This document shows, in pieces, positions 1 to 6,610 of a stretch of 11,903 bases of DNA. A program made the translations under genes and the position numbers. Source of the stretch: QQUD01 sp039029915 (lineage in GTDB: Bacteria; Chloroflexota; Anaerolineae; Promineifilales; Promineifilaceae); the NCBI GenBank assembly GCA_039029915.1, contig JBCCFD010000231.1, positions 1 to 11,903 of the forward strand. Direction: 5' to 3'. The number at the start of each line of letters is the position of its first letter. Positions within the stretch are counted from its first letter, which is position 1. Under the pieces are notes generated by a model that saw only the letters and a program-made list of their open reading frames with translations, had not been told where the DNA came from and made no database searches.

Positions 1-27
1 GATCCTTTGGGAATATAAGAAAATTTA

Positions 28-65
28 AAGAGCAAAGGTTGGCTTAGTCTCCAATCTTTGCTCTT
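28..65 (-). terminator. Intrinsic terminator of the marR-membrane protein unit
   Basis: The arms at 28-42 and 51-65 pair over 15 positions (14 Watson-Crick and one G-T) around an 8-nt loop. On the minus strand the hairpin is followed by an imperfect T-rich stretch (positions 27 to about 11). It lies about 50 bases after the stop codon of the minus-strand membrane protein gene, so it probably ends that transcript. There is no T-run on the plus-strand side. Confidence 0.7.
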
Positions 66-117
66 CAATCTTAGTAAGGCGACCTTTATTTTCTGTACAA
101 ATACCCCGCTAATTCTT

Positions 118-864
118 TTAAGAAACAGCGTTTGAGGGTTGATGATTAACGGCCGTTTTCTCTTGAGCATCTTCCGAATAGCGCAGATTAAAATTTCGAA
201 GAGTAATAATATGAATTAGGATGCCAAAGGGAGGGCCATAAAATAGCGGTATCGCTGTAATTGGGAAATTTGGAGCCACACCTTTGGCAGCGAAACCAAA
301 TACCCCGGCTGACATCATCGCCAATACCAAATCTAATATCCCAAACGCTGTCCAGCTATAAAAAAGCCAGCGCATTCTGGCACCATATTTGAAAACGGCC
401 CAACCAACACCTAACGCAAAAACGCCCGTAAGAACATCACCAATCCCCGCATTAATGGCAAACCCACGCGTCAAAACGCCTGCTGTTAAATATGGGAAGA
501 TAAATATGCCGCCAGCCATACGGTAAGATTGAACTAAAATAAGCCAATGAGTCGGGATTCCCTTTATTAATTTTTTTACTGGCTCCGAATAGGAAAGAAG
601 CCAACCAATAACGACTGGAAAGCTAAAAAATGGCAAAACAAGCTGCAAGGAAATTAATCCGGCAGTGCTCGTTGCGATTGCCACCCCAAACCACACCCCT
701 ACTAATAAGAATAATGCCCAAGGTAAACGTTTTTGTGCTTCGGGAGGCTGAGGTTTCTGATTTCCCACGCTGTATCCAATAAACGCACCACAGGTAATGA
801 GGACAAAGGTGCCGATGCCAATAATAAAGGCGGTGGAAAGAAAGGTTTGTGTCAGGGTTAACAT
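118..864 (-). CDS. Seven-helix integral membrane protein of unknown function
   Basis: This 248-residue protein has about seven hydrophobic segments, at roughly residues 8-32, 49-66, 70-92, 107-130, 138-158, 166-190 and 205-222, and a charged C-terminal tail. A conserved-looking core runs from QSYRMAGG (about 112-119) to GIGDVLTG (140-147), but I do not recognise the family and assign no substrate. An upstream in-frame start at 906 is open, but ATG at 864 is preceded by AGGAG at 7-nt spacing, and the hydrophobic N-terminus then begins cleanly. The gene lies 53 nt downstream of the MarR-type regulator on the same strand and probably shares its transcript. A palindrome that may bind that regulator lies in the gap, so it may be the regulator's target, for example an export or stress-related membrane protein. 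That role is inference from context only. Confidence 0.8.
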   Translation of the reverse strand: MLTLTQTFLSTAFIIGIGTFVLITCGAFIGYSVGNQKPQPPEAQKRLPWALFLLVGVWFGVAIATSTAGLISLQLVLPFFSFPVVIGWLLSYSEPVKKLIKGIPTHWLILVQSYRMAGGIFIFPYLTAGVLTRGFAINAGIGDVLTGVFALGVGWAVFKYGARMRWLFYSWTAFGILDLVLAMMSAGVFGFAAKGVAPNFPITAIPLFYGPPFGILIHIITLRNFNLRYSEDAQEKTAVNHQPSNAVS

Positions 865-876
865 ATTTGTTCTCCT

Positions 877-906
877 ACTATAAATGTATATACATATATT
901 TATCAA
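877..906 (-). promoter_or_regulatory. Candidate MarR operator in a promoter-like sequence before the membrane protein gene
   Basis: A perfect 12-bp palindrome, ATGTATATACAT, lies at 884-895. On the minus strand it sits between TTGATA (906-901) and TATAGT (882-877), 18 bp apart, as a repressor site in a promoter spacer would. There is one conflict: a start site about 7 nt after this -10 would leave out the AGGAG ribosome site at 876-872. The site may therefore act on read-through from marR instead. A near copy lies over the marR start, which supports specific binding. Confidence 0.5.
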
Positions 907-917
907 AAAAATATAAG

Positions 918-1382
918 CTATTTTTTCTTATTCATCTGCACAATTAATTCACTAATTTCTAGAAGCTGCAAAGCCTTCTCTTCCCCCAGTTCTGACCAAA
1001 TTTTTTGTTGGGCTTTCATCCACATTGGCTGTGTTGATTCGACTGTTCGCTGTCCCTTTTCAGTGAGGTGAACCACTCTTGTGCGTTTGTCAGAGCCAGA
1101 AAAAACGGCCACATAACCACCCTTTTTTAACAGGTTGACATTTCTGGTAACTGTAGTTTGATCCATGGACATAAATTCAGCTAATTCACCGATCTTTGCT
1201 TCTTTAAAGCCAGCAATGGCTGAAAGTAGCGTAAATTGAGTCCCGCTCACATCTGACTCTCTCATTTCATCCATGTAAAGGGACAAAATGACTCGAGAAG
1301 CCTTGCGGAGATTAGCATTCAGGCAATTAAGCTGATTTAAGGGGTTGATGTTATTTGGAGCATCTTTTAAATGCATATACAT
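918..1382 (-). CDS. MarR-family winged-helix transcriptional regulator
   Basis: This is a small regulator of about 154 residues, the usual MarR length. The winged-helix core is clear: a helix followed by GTQFTLLSAIAGF, the pair IGELAEFMSMDQTTVTRNVNLLKKGGYV (given only as an extent, roughly residues 63-91), and the wing SGSDKRTRVVHLTEKG with the DxR pattern typical of MarR proteins. Flanking helices at both ends should form the dimer interface. No ligand can be predicted. Two in-frame ATGs, at 1382 and 1376, are both possible starts. Neither has a Shine-Dalgarno sequence, and a -10-like TATTAT directly before 1382 would place the transcript start on the ATG at 1376, suggesting a leaderless message. 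Palindromic sites over its own start and before the downstream membrane protein gene suggest autoregulation of both genes. It is the only complete gene in the window apart from the short sites that carries no ACGGCCGT palindrome. Confidence 0.93.
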   Translation of the reverse strand: MYMHLKDAPNNINPLNQLNCLNANLRKASRVILSLYMDEMRESDVSGTQFTLLSAIAGFKEAKIGELAEFMSMDQTTVTRNVNLLKKGGYVAVFSGSDKRTRVVHLTEKGQRTVESTQPMWMKAQQKIWSELGEEKALQLLEISELIVQMNKKK

Positions 1383-1410
1383 ATAATATCAAGATTTTAA
1401 AAAAAAGCAA
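1371..1410 (-). promoter_or_regulatory. marR promoter with overlapping operator; possible leaderless start
   Basis: On the minus strand TTGCTT (1410-1405), a 16-bp spacer and TATTAT (1388-1383) form a plausible sigma-70 promoter. The usual 6-nt distance places +1 at 1376, the A of an in-frame ATG. The sequence 1382-1371 reads ATGTATATGCAT, one base away from the perfect palindrome at 884-895, and would cover +1. This fits a self-repressing leaderless regulator gene, but it rests on motif reading only. Confidence 0.5.
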
Positions 1411-1480
1411 TCAGACATGAATCTTTTCCTTTTTCTTGCTATAACATACCTGCACGGTTTTTTAAATTTAGGAGAAAAAT

Positions 1481-1732
1481 ATGTCAGATTTTAGCGAGTT
1501 AAGTACAACTGAAGTTGAGGAAAAATTAAAAAAGGCCAAAACAACGCAAACGGCCGTTGCTATCATTTTTGGCCTTATTGTCTTAGCCTGGATTGTTCTA
1601 GGCTATTGGCGTACCAATGTACCTGTTTTTGTAACCACGCTCGCCATGTCAACCATTATTATCATTACCACAAGAAACAACACGCAGAGCTTAGAAGAGG
1701 AAATCAAAAAACGCAACGCCTCAAACGAATAA
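1481..1732 (+). CDS. Small two-helix membrane protein, unknown function
   Basis: This 83-residue protein has a charged N-terminal amphipathic stretch (ELSTTEVEEKLKKAKT), two hydrophobic segments (about residues 25-45 and 48-65) separated by a short polar turn (YWRTN), and a charged helical tail (SLEEEIKKRN). This predicts a membrane hairpin with both ends on the same, probably cytoplasmic, side. ATG at 1481 has a strong AGGAG ribosome site 6 nt upstream. The gene is divergent from marR across about 100 bp and is alone on its strand. It carries one AACGGCCGTT (1549-1558), translated in the TAV frame, which supports it being a native gene. I do not recognise the family and no function is assigned. 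Confidence 0.8.
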   Translation: MSDFSELSTTEVEEKLKKAKTTQTAVAIIFGLIVLAWIVLGYWRTNVPVFVTTLAMSTIIIITTRNNTQSLEEEIKKRNASNE

Positions 1733-1749
1733 GAAATTTTCTTCATCGA

Positions 1750-1783
1750 TAAAAAAGCTGCTGTTATGTAATGGGCAGCAGTT
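1750..1783 (-). terminator. Intrinsic terminator closing the sugar-acid gene cluster
   Basis: The arms 1756-1763 (AGCTGCTG) and 1776-1783 (CAGCAGTT) form an 8-bp stem with one G-T pair and a 12-nt loop. Read on the minus strand it is followed at once by six T residues, the classic form. It lies 12 nt after the stop of the epimerase-family gene. It could also slow plus-strand transcription from the small membrane protein gene, but the T-run on that side is weaker. Confidence 0.85.
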
Positions 1784-1794
1784 GTACAAATCTT

Positions 1795-2730
1795 TTAAAT
1801 TTTCGACTTAAAATGCTCGATTGTTTGGGCAATTCCCTCTTGGAGTGGTGTTTCGTATACGGTGCCAACGGCCGTTTTTAATTCAGTATCATCAAACCCC
1901 TCAGGAAACGGCAAAATTGTATCTGTTCTTGTGATTTGCGTGTTTGGAATAGCATGCTGTATATGCGAAACAAATTCATCAACGTGCGTCACAGGCGTGC
2001 CAAGATTGTAAAAATGCGACCCTTCTATCTTTTGCTCCGAAGCATCGATGAATTGTAAAGCGACATCAGAGGCCAATTGGAACTGCATCTTGCCGCCAAA
2101 CCCAATCTCAAATGGCTCACCTTTAATGGCCGCTAAGATGGCCTTGGTGGGATCGCTCGTTAACCCCTGGTCTCGCCCTACGCCATAGACGGTATACGGC
2201 CGTAAACCCAAGCTGCTCACGCCATAATCTTGCCAGTAAACTCTTGCTGTATCCTCATTGGCCACTTTGTAGACGCCATAAAGCGTGTGTGGCTTACGGG
2301 GGGCATCGTGCGTCACTAAGCCCTCAGGGTATTCAGCAACACCCCCATATACCGCGATAGATGAGGCCAAGGCTACGTGCTTGATGTCTGCCTTCAGGGC
2401 TGATTCAAAAATATTGACCGTTCCCACCACATTGACCTGTGAGCCAAGCACTGGATCAGCTCGGCAAAACGGCACCTGTAGCGCCGCAAGGTGAATGATG
2501 TGGGTGATTCCATGCTGATTAACGGCCGTTTCGACCTGCTCATAATCAGTCAGATCGCCCTGGATAAACGTAATAGCCTCCTGCTCCTCAGAGGGCATCA
2601 ATAAATCTAATCGATGTCTATCGGTAGAGAGGTCAAAACTTATCGTCTGCTTCCCCTGCTCTGCCAAATGCTTCAAAACCCAGGCGCCAATACATCCCAT
2701 AGCACCAGTTACTAAATATTTGTTTGCCAT
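1795..2730 (-). CDS. NAD-dependent epimerase/dehydratase (extended SDR)
   Basis: This 311-residue protein is a complete extended short-chain dehydrogenase. The Rossmann motif TGAMGCIG is at residues 8-15. An acidic residue, Asp33 at the end of beta-2, suggests NAD rather than NADP. GDL is at 58-60, HLAAL at 80-84, a serine pair at 123-124 and the catalytic Y151-x3-K155 (YGVYK). A typical C-terminal TPLQEGI follows. The family includes UDP-sugar epimerases, uronate dehydrogenases and sugar-acid dehydrogenases. The neighbouring catabolic genes favour oxidation or epimerisation of a free sugar or sugar acid over cell-envelope synthesis, but the substrate cannot be read from sequence. ATG at 2730 has a good AAGGAG ribosome site. 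It is the last gene of the cluster, 128 bp after the FAH-family gene and just before a terminator. Three ACGGCCGT palindromes lie inside it. Confidence 0.9.
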   Translation of the reverse strand: MANKYLVTGAMGCIGAWVLKHLAEQGKQTISFDLSTDRHRLDLLMPSEEQEAITFIQGDLTDYEQVETAVNQHGITHIIHLAALQVPFCRADPVLGSQVNVVGTVNIFESALKADIKHVALASSIAVYGGVAEYPEGLVTHDAPRKPHTLYGVYKVANEDTARVYWQDYGVSSLGLRPYTVYGVGRDQGLTSDPTKAILAAIKGEPFEIGFGGKMQFQLASDVALQFIDASEQKIEGSHFYNLGTPVTHVDEFVSHIQHAIPNTQITRTDTILPFPEGFDDTELKTAVGTVYETPLQEGIAQTIEHFKSKI

Positions 2731-2745
2731 TTTTTCTCCTTTTAA

Positions 2746-2809
2746 AGGTGTCGATTTTAGGTGTCAAGTGTCACGTGTCAGGTGTCAGGTATTAGGTGGT
2801 TAAGGTATT
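2746..2809. repeat. Degenerate 7-bp tandem repeat (GGTGTCA)
   Basis: Consecutive 7-bp units from 2760 read GGTGTCA, AGTGTCA, CGTGTCA, GGTGTCA and GGTATTA, then a decayed GGTGGTT. A further AGGTGTC lies at 2746-2752. The array fills the gap between the FAH-family gene and the epimerase gene and ends about 15 bp before the latter's ribosome site. A second heptad array of different sequence lies at 9247-9274. Confidence 0.8.
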
Positions 2810-2858
2810 TTCACGCCTCAAACAGCACACTTTACGCGCTACACGTCATCAACCACAG

Positions 2859-3725
2859 TCACGACTCATCCCCCATCACATTCGTCAATTGACCTAGACC
2901 CTCAACCTCTACGGTTACTTCATCTCCAGACACAAGCCAATTTTGGGGCGACATCCCCAACACAACGCCTTCTGGGGTACCAGTAGAAATGACATCACCC
3001 GGTTGAAGGGTGAAATATTGGCTAATGTAGTGAATTAAATAGGGAATATTAAATAGAAGGTCGTTGGTATTAGAGTCTTGCCGCTTTTCACCGTTTACCC
3101 AAGTTGATAAGGCTAAATTATGTGGGTCAGAGACATCATCTGCTGTGACAAGATAAGGACCAATCGGCATAAATTTGTTTAATGTCTTCCCTAACAACCA
3201 TTGGCTCGTGCGCATCTGCAGATCGCGAACGCTGAGGTCATTGATGGTGCAATAGCCAAAAACGGCATCCATCGCCTCCGCCTCAGACACATATCGCGTC
3301 TCTTTGCCAATAATAACACCAAGTTCAACCTCATAATCATACTGCTGGGCATTGCTTGGGAGTGGGATCACTTCTCCATGACCCGCCAAACTGTTGTTGA
3401 ATTTTGAAAACAGCACAGGGGTATCGGGAATGCCAGCCCCCGCTTCTTCCGCATGTTTTTTGTAATTCAAACCAATGCAGATAATTTTCTCTGGATAAAG
3501 CACGCTAGGGCCAATGGTAACGGCCGTTTCATCTACAAACTTCGTCGCGACGTCTAATACCGATGAGAGCTCGTCTTGGCCTAACTCAATCACCTCATGC
3601 ATCGTAGAAGGCACATTTAGCTGATTCATAAACGCCGTACTGGCAACATCCACAATGCCCCGCTCAGTCAAAATTCCCAAGCGCCAATCATCGTTGTTTT
3701 CTGTTGAAAAATTTAGTAATTTCAT
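2859..3725 (-). CDS. FAH-fold hydrolase, probable 2,4-diketo-3-deoxy-acid hydrolase
   Basis: This 288-residue protein is a full-length fumarylacetoacetate-hydrolase-fold protein of the short bacterial type. IGLNYKKHAEE (84-94) carries the catalytic His91/Glu94 pair. Divalent-metal ligands are Glu132, Glu134 (DYEVELG) and Asp163 (NDLS). GKTLNKFMPIGPY (179-191) and STGTPEGV (247-254) are the usual substrate-loop motifs. Relatives cleave C-C bonds of 2,4-diketo acids, decarboxylate oxaloacetate, or dehydrate 2-keto-3-deoxy-pentonates. The gene overlaps the dehydratase gene by 4 bp (ATGA, 3722-3725), so translation is probably coupled and the two should act in one pathway. With an SDR in the same cluster, I infer hydrolysis of a 2,4-diketo-3-deoxy acid to pyruvate plus glycolate or lactate. 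A second dehydration to a 2-ketoglutarate semialdehyde is the alternative. Start ATG 3725 is preceded by AGGAAG. Confidence 0.92.
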   Translation of the reverse strand: MKLLNFSTENNDDWRLGILTERGIVDVASTAFMNQLNVPSTMHEVIELGQDELSSVLDVATKFVDETAVTIGPSVLYPEKIICIGLNYKKHAEEAGAGIPDTPVLFSKFNNSLAGHGEVIPLPSNAQQYDYEVELGVIIGKETRYVSEAEAMDAVFGYCTINDLSVRDLQMRTSQWLLGKTLNKFMPIGPYLVTADDVSDPHNLALSTWVNGEKRQDSNTNDLLFNIPYLIHYISQYFTLQPGDVISTGTPEGVVLGMSPQNWLVSGDEVTVEVEGLGQLTNVMGDES

Positions 3726-5698
3726 AATCTTCCTAATTTATTTTTTTCTCTCATTTCCAAACCCAGCTGTATTATCTCCACAATCTCATCAACATCATAA
3801 ATACAGCCGCGCCAAGTCCCACCGCTGGCTTGCTGAAGGGCTGCCCATAGACGCGTATCGTTTGGCAGCTGGGGATGTCTCTGGAGCTGAGGATGCAACG
3901 GCCGTTTATCAAAAACCGCCCCATCTCCCGTTTCCACGAGTTCAATCGAGCCAACCAGATTTGAGCGATCAATCATAATCTCAATCCAATCCCCGTCTCT
4001 CACCTTGCCAATAGAGCCACCTGCCAACGCCTCAGGGCCAACATGGCCGACACATGCCCCTGTAGAAACCCCCGAAAAACGAGCGTCTGTGAGCACGGGG
4101 ACTGTTTTACCCCACGGAATGTATTTTAAGGCGGCGGTCACTTGGTACGTTTCTTCCATACCGGTTCCCAGAGGCCCACCGCCTATGAGCACCAGCACGT
4201 CATTTTCTTTAACGGGATTTTCGGTTAAACCTTTGATTGCCTGAACGGCCGTTTTCTCAGAAGTAAACACCCTCGCTTGGCCACGATGACGATACACATT
4301 ATCTTCACCCACAACAGAAGGATCAATGGCCGTGGCTTTGATCACTGATCCTTCAGGAGCCAGATTGCCCGTTGGAAACAATACCGTACTGCTTAACCCT
4401 TCTTTTTTAGCTCTATCTGCATCCATAATCACCAGATCGGGATCAATTTGACCTGAAGAAGCCAGCTTGGCGCGAACGGCTGTTCTCCGTTCACTTGTTT
4501 CCCACCAATCCAAAACCGTAGCAAGCGTTTCACCAGATGCTGTCAACACATCCGTATGTAAAAGCCCCATTTTACGAAGATGAAGCATGACTTCCGGCAC
4601 CCCCCCCGCCATAAACACTTGCACTGTCGGATGATTTCGAGGGCCATTAGGCAATGCATCCACTAACCGAGGCGTCTGCTGGTTAATTCGCTGCCAGTCC
4701 GCAACGGTAGGCAGCTTCAAACCAGCCGCGTGAGCAATAGCGGGAATATGTAGCAGCAAATTTGTCGAACCGCCAAACGCTGCATGCAATAGCATCGCAT
4801 TTTCTAGCGACTTTTGCGTCAGCAGCTTTGAAAATGGGATTTTATCAACTGACATTTTGAGTAAAGCTAGCGCAGATCGATACGCAAGATCAAGCCAAAT
4901 AGGTTCGCCTGACGGTGAAAGGGCGCTGTGCGGCAGGCTCATACCAAACGCCTCAGCTACCACTTGGGCCGTTGCAGCCGTCCCTAAAAATTGGCAGCCA
5001 CCACCCGCTGATCCACAGGCCCGGCACCCCATTGAAGCGGCATAATCCAATGAGATTAAGTCATGAGCAAAGCGAGCACCAATCGTTTGGACGGTCCCTG
5101 CATCCTCCGCGTCGATAGCAGGGAGGGTTACGCCACCGGGCACAATAATGCCGGGCAGCTCGCTTGAGCCAGCAAGCGCCTGCATCATGGCGGGCAATCC
5201 TTTATCACAGGTAGCGATACCCATCACTCCCTGTCGGGTGGGCAGCGAACGAATCAGTCGACGCATTGTCATAGCAGCATCATTTCGATACGGCAGGCTG
5301 TCAAACATACCTGTAGTACCTTGGGAACGGCCGTCACAGGGGTCGCTCACCGTTGCAGAAAATGGCACGACCCCCTGCTCACGAAATGTTTCGGCTCCTT
5401 TTTTCACTAGCAATCCAATTTCCCAGTGTCCTGTGTGATAGCCAAGCGCGATTGGCGTTCCGTCCTCAGCCCGCAGACCACCTTGCGTGCTCATAATCAA
5501 AAATTGTGCTTTTCCCACGTCTTCAGGTCGCCACCCCATCCCAACATTTTGCGTCATGCCAAAGAGGGTGCCACTGGGCTCATTTAGCAACTGATCAGCC
5601 GTGATGGGAAGCTGTCCCGCTTTGCCATCACCGACCAAACGTGTTTCTTCGACATAGTTTGCTTCACCGAAAATTTGACTTGTTGTAGGTGTTTTCAT
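3722..5698 (-). CDS. yjhG: YjhG/YagF-type sugar-acid dehydratase (D-xylonate dehydratase-like)
   Basis: This 658-residue enzyme matches, from memory, the E. coli YjhG/YagF D-xylonate dehydratases (about 655 residues) along its whole length. It belongs to the IlvD/Edd family, which uses an Fe-S cluster and Mg to dehydrate sugar acids to 2-keto-3-deoxy acids. Candidate cluster cysteines are Cys121 (SDPCDGR), Cys164 (ATCDKGLP) and Cys235 (GGGCQFLG). Other clear motifs are FGGSTNLLLHIPA, APEGSVIK, GMEETYQV, DARFSGVSTGACVGHVGPEA (581-600 region) and GTWRGCIYDV near the C-terminus. An in-frame GTG at 5761 would add 21 residues that have no counterpart in YjhG, so ATG 5698 is chosen even though its ribosome site is weak. 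It overlaps the FAH-family gene by 4 bp and follows the SDR gene after 132 bp. D-xylonate is the likely substrate, but L-arabinonate or another pentonate is possible. Confidence 0.95.
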   Translation of the reverse strand: MKTPTTSQIFGEANYVEETRLVGDGKAGQLPITADQLLNEPSGTLFGMTQNVGMGWRPEDVGKAQFLIMSTQGGLRAEDGTPIALGYHTGHWEIGLLVKKGAETFREQGVVPFSATVSDPCDGRSQGTTGMFDSLPYRNDAAMTMRRLIRSLPTRQGVMGIATCDKGLPAMMQALAGSSELPGIIVPGGVTLPAIDAEDAGTVQTIGARFAHDLISLDYAASMGCRACGSAGGGCQFLGTAATAQVVAEAFGMSLPHSALSPSGEPIWLDLAYRSALALLKMSVDKIPFSKLLTQKSLENAMLLHAAFGGSTNLLLHIPAIAHAAGLKLPTVADWQRINQQTPRLVDALPNGPRNHPTVQVFMAGGVPEVMLHLRKMGLLHTDVLTASGETLATVLDWWETSERRTAVRAKLASSGQIDPDLVIMDADRAKKEGLSSTVLFPTGNLAPEGSVIKATAIDPSVVGEDNVYRHRGQARVFTSEKTAVQAIKGLTENPVKENDVLVLIGGGPLGTGMEETYQVTAALKYIPWGKTVPVLTDARFSGVSTGACVGHVGPEALAGGSIGKVRDGDWIEIMIDRSNLVGSIELVETGDGAVFDKRPLHPQLQRHPQLPNDTRLWAALQQASGGTWRGCIYDVDEIVEIIQLGLEMREKNKLGRL

Positions 5699-5830
5699 AT
5701 TTAGGTTAGTAGGTTGATAAATTGGTGTATTATTAAATGAGCATATTGGTGCATTTACCACCTTAATATCACCAATATCACTCTCTTCTCTCTACTTTCT
5801 TCTTTGTTTTCTCTTCTCTCAACGCTATCC
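5699..5830 (-). promoter_or_regulatory. Dehydratase leader with repeated ATTGGTG sites and a purine-rich tract
   Basis: ATTGGTG occurs at 5721-5727 and 5745-5751, and its reverse complement CACCAAT at 5770-5776. The last two form a perfect 9-bp inverted repeat, ATATTGGTG (5743-5751) with CACCAATAT (5770-5778). TGGT-N6-ACCA is nested at 5747-5760. On the minus strand 5780-5820 is almost all purine. This is the longest gap in the cluster before the dehydratase and may carry an internal promoter or operator. I see no confident -10/-35 pair. Confidence 0.4.
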
Positions 5831-6607
5831 TTACGTCACAAAGTCCAGAGATGGTACTGGACTTGTCGCTGTCCAACCTCCATCTACGATAATGGTTTGA
5901 CCATTGATTTGGCTCGCTTCAGGAGAAAGTAAAAAAAGTGCCGTATTAGCAATATCATTAGTATGTGCAGGCCTTCGGGTGGGTATAATTTGGCCCCATA
6001 CAGTCTCATAGTTGGGATCGTCTGCCAAATTGCGGGGGGTTACGGTTGCGCCAGGGGCAATGGCGTTGACGGTGATACCAAGAGGGCCAAGCTCGATCAC
6101 CAGCTGTTTGGCCAACATGCTTAAGGCCGCCTTAGACATGGCGTAGGCCGATAAGAATTCAATCGCCTGTACACCAGTCACAGAGGACATAAACAGAATG
6201 CGTCCACCATCTCCCTGCTTCTTGATTTGTTGGGCGGCTGCCTGAGCAAGAAAAAAAGAGCCGCTTAGGTTAATGCTGAGGACGGTTTGGAAATCTTCAG
6301 GCTTATATTCTAAAAACCGATTCCATAATGTGACGCCGGCATTCGCAATGGCGAAGTCCAAACGGCCGTATTTTTCAACCGCCATCTCAACCAAGCCGCG
6401 CACAACAGGCACTTTGGCTACATCCCCACCGACACCTAAACAACGGCCGTTTCCGTCACCAATCCGCTCAGCCGCCAGCATTGCTTTGGCCTCATCCAGG
6501 TCATTCAACACCACGAATGCGCCAGCAGCAACAAGATTTTCTACAATTTTCAAGCCAATCCCTTCACCAGCCCCCGTCACAACAGCCACTTTACCTTCAA
6601 ATTTCAT
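5831..6607 (-). CDS. SDR-family NAD(P)-dependent sugar or keto-acid dehydrogenase
   Basis: This 258-residue protein is a classical short-chain dehydrogenase. The cofactor motif TGAGEGIG is at 11-18, NAG at 89-91, Asn113, catalytic Ser142 (MSS), Tyr155 and Lys159 (YAMSK), and a C-terminal INGQTIIVDGGW typical of the FabG-like group. An acidic Asp36 at the end of beta-2 suggests NAD. In this cluster two roles are plausible: oxidising the aldose at C1 (as in xylose dehydrogenase), or oxidising the 2-keto-3-deoxy acid at C4 (as in 2-keto-3-deoxy-L-fuconate dehydrogenase), feeding the FAH-fold hydrolase. The second fits the missing aldolase better. ATG 6607 lies 3 nt after the stop of the Gfo/Idh/MocA gene, so both are co-transcribed. 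The nearest GGAG is about 14 nt away, so initiation may depend on coupling. It carries two ACGGCCGT palindromes 80 bp apart. Confidence 0.92.
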   Translation of the reverse strand: MKFEGKVAVVTGAGEGIGLKIVENLVAAGAFVVLNDLDEAKAMLAAERIGDGNGRCLGVGGDVAKVPVVRGLVEMAVEKYGRLDFAIANAGVTLWNRFLEYKPEDFQTVLSINLSGSFFLAQAAAQQIKKQGDGGRILFMSSVTGVQAIEFLSAYAMSKAALSMLAKQLVIELGPLGITVNAIAPGATVTPRNLADDPNYETVWGQIIPTRRPAHTNDIANTALFLLSPEASQINGQTIIVDGGWTATSPVPSLDFVT

Positions 6608-6610
6608 GAT

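Noticed and set aside
2746..2809. CRISPR array
   Set aside because: The units are 7 bp and contiguous, with no spacers and no cas genes.
5699..5761. GTG start extending the dehydratase by 21 residues
   Set aside because: The added residues have no counterpart in YjhG, and the region carries repeated operator-like words.
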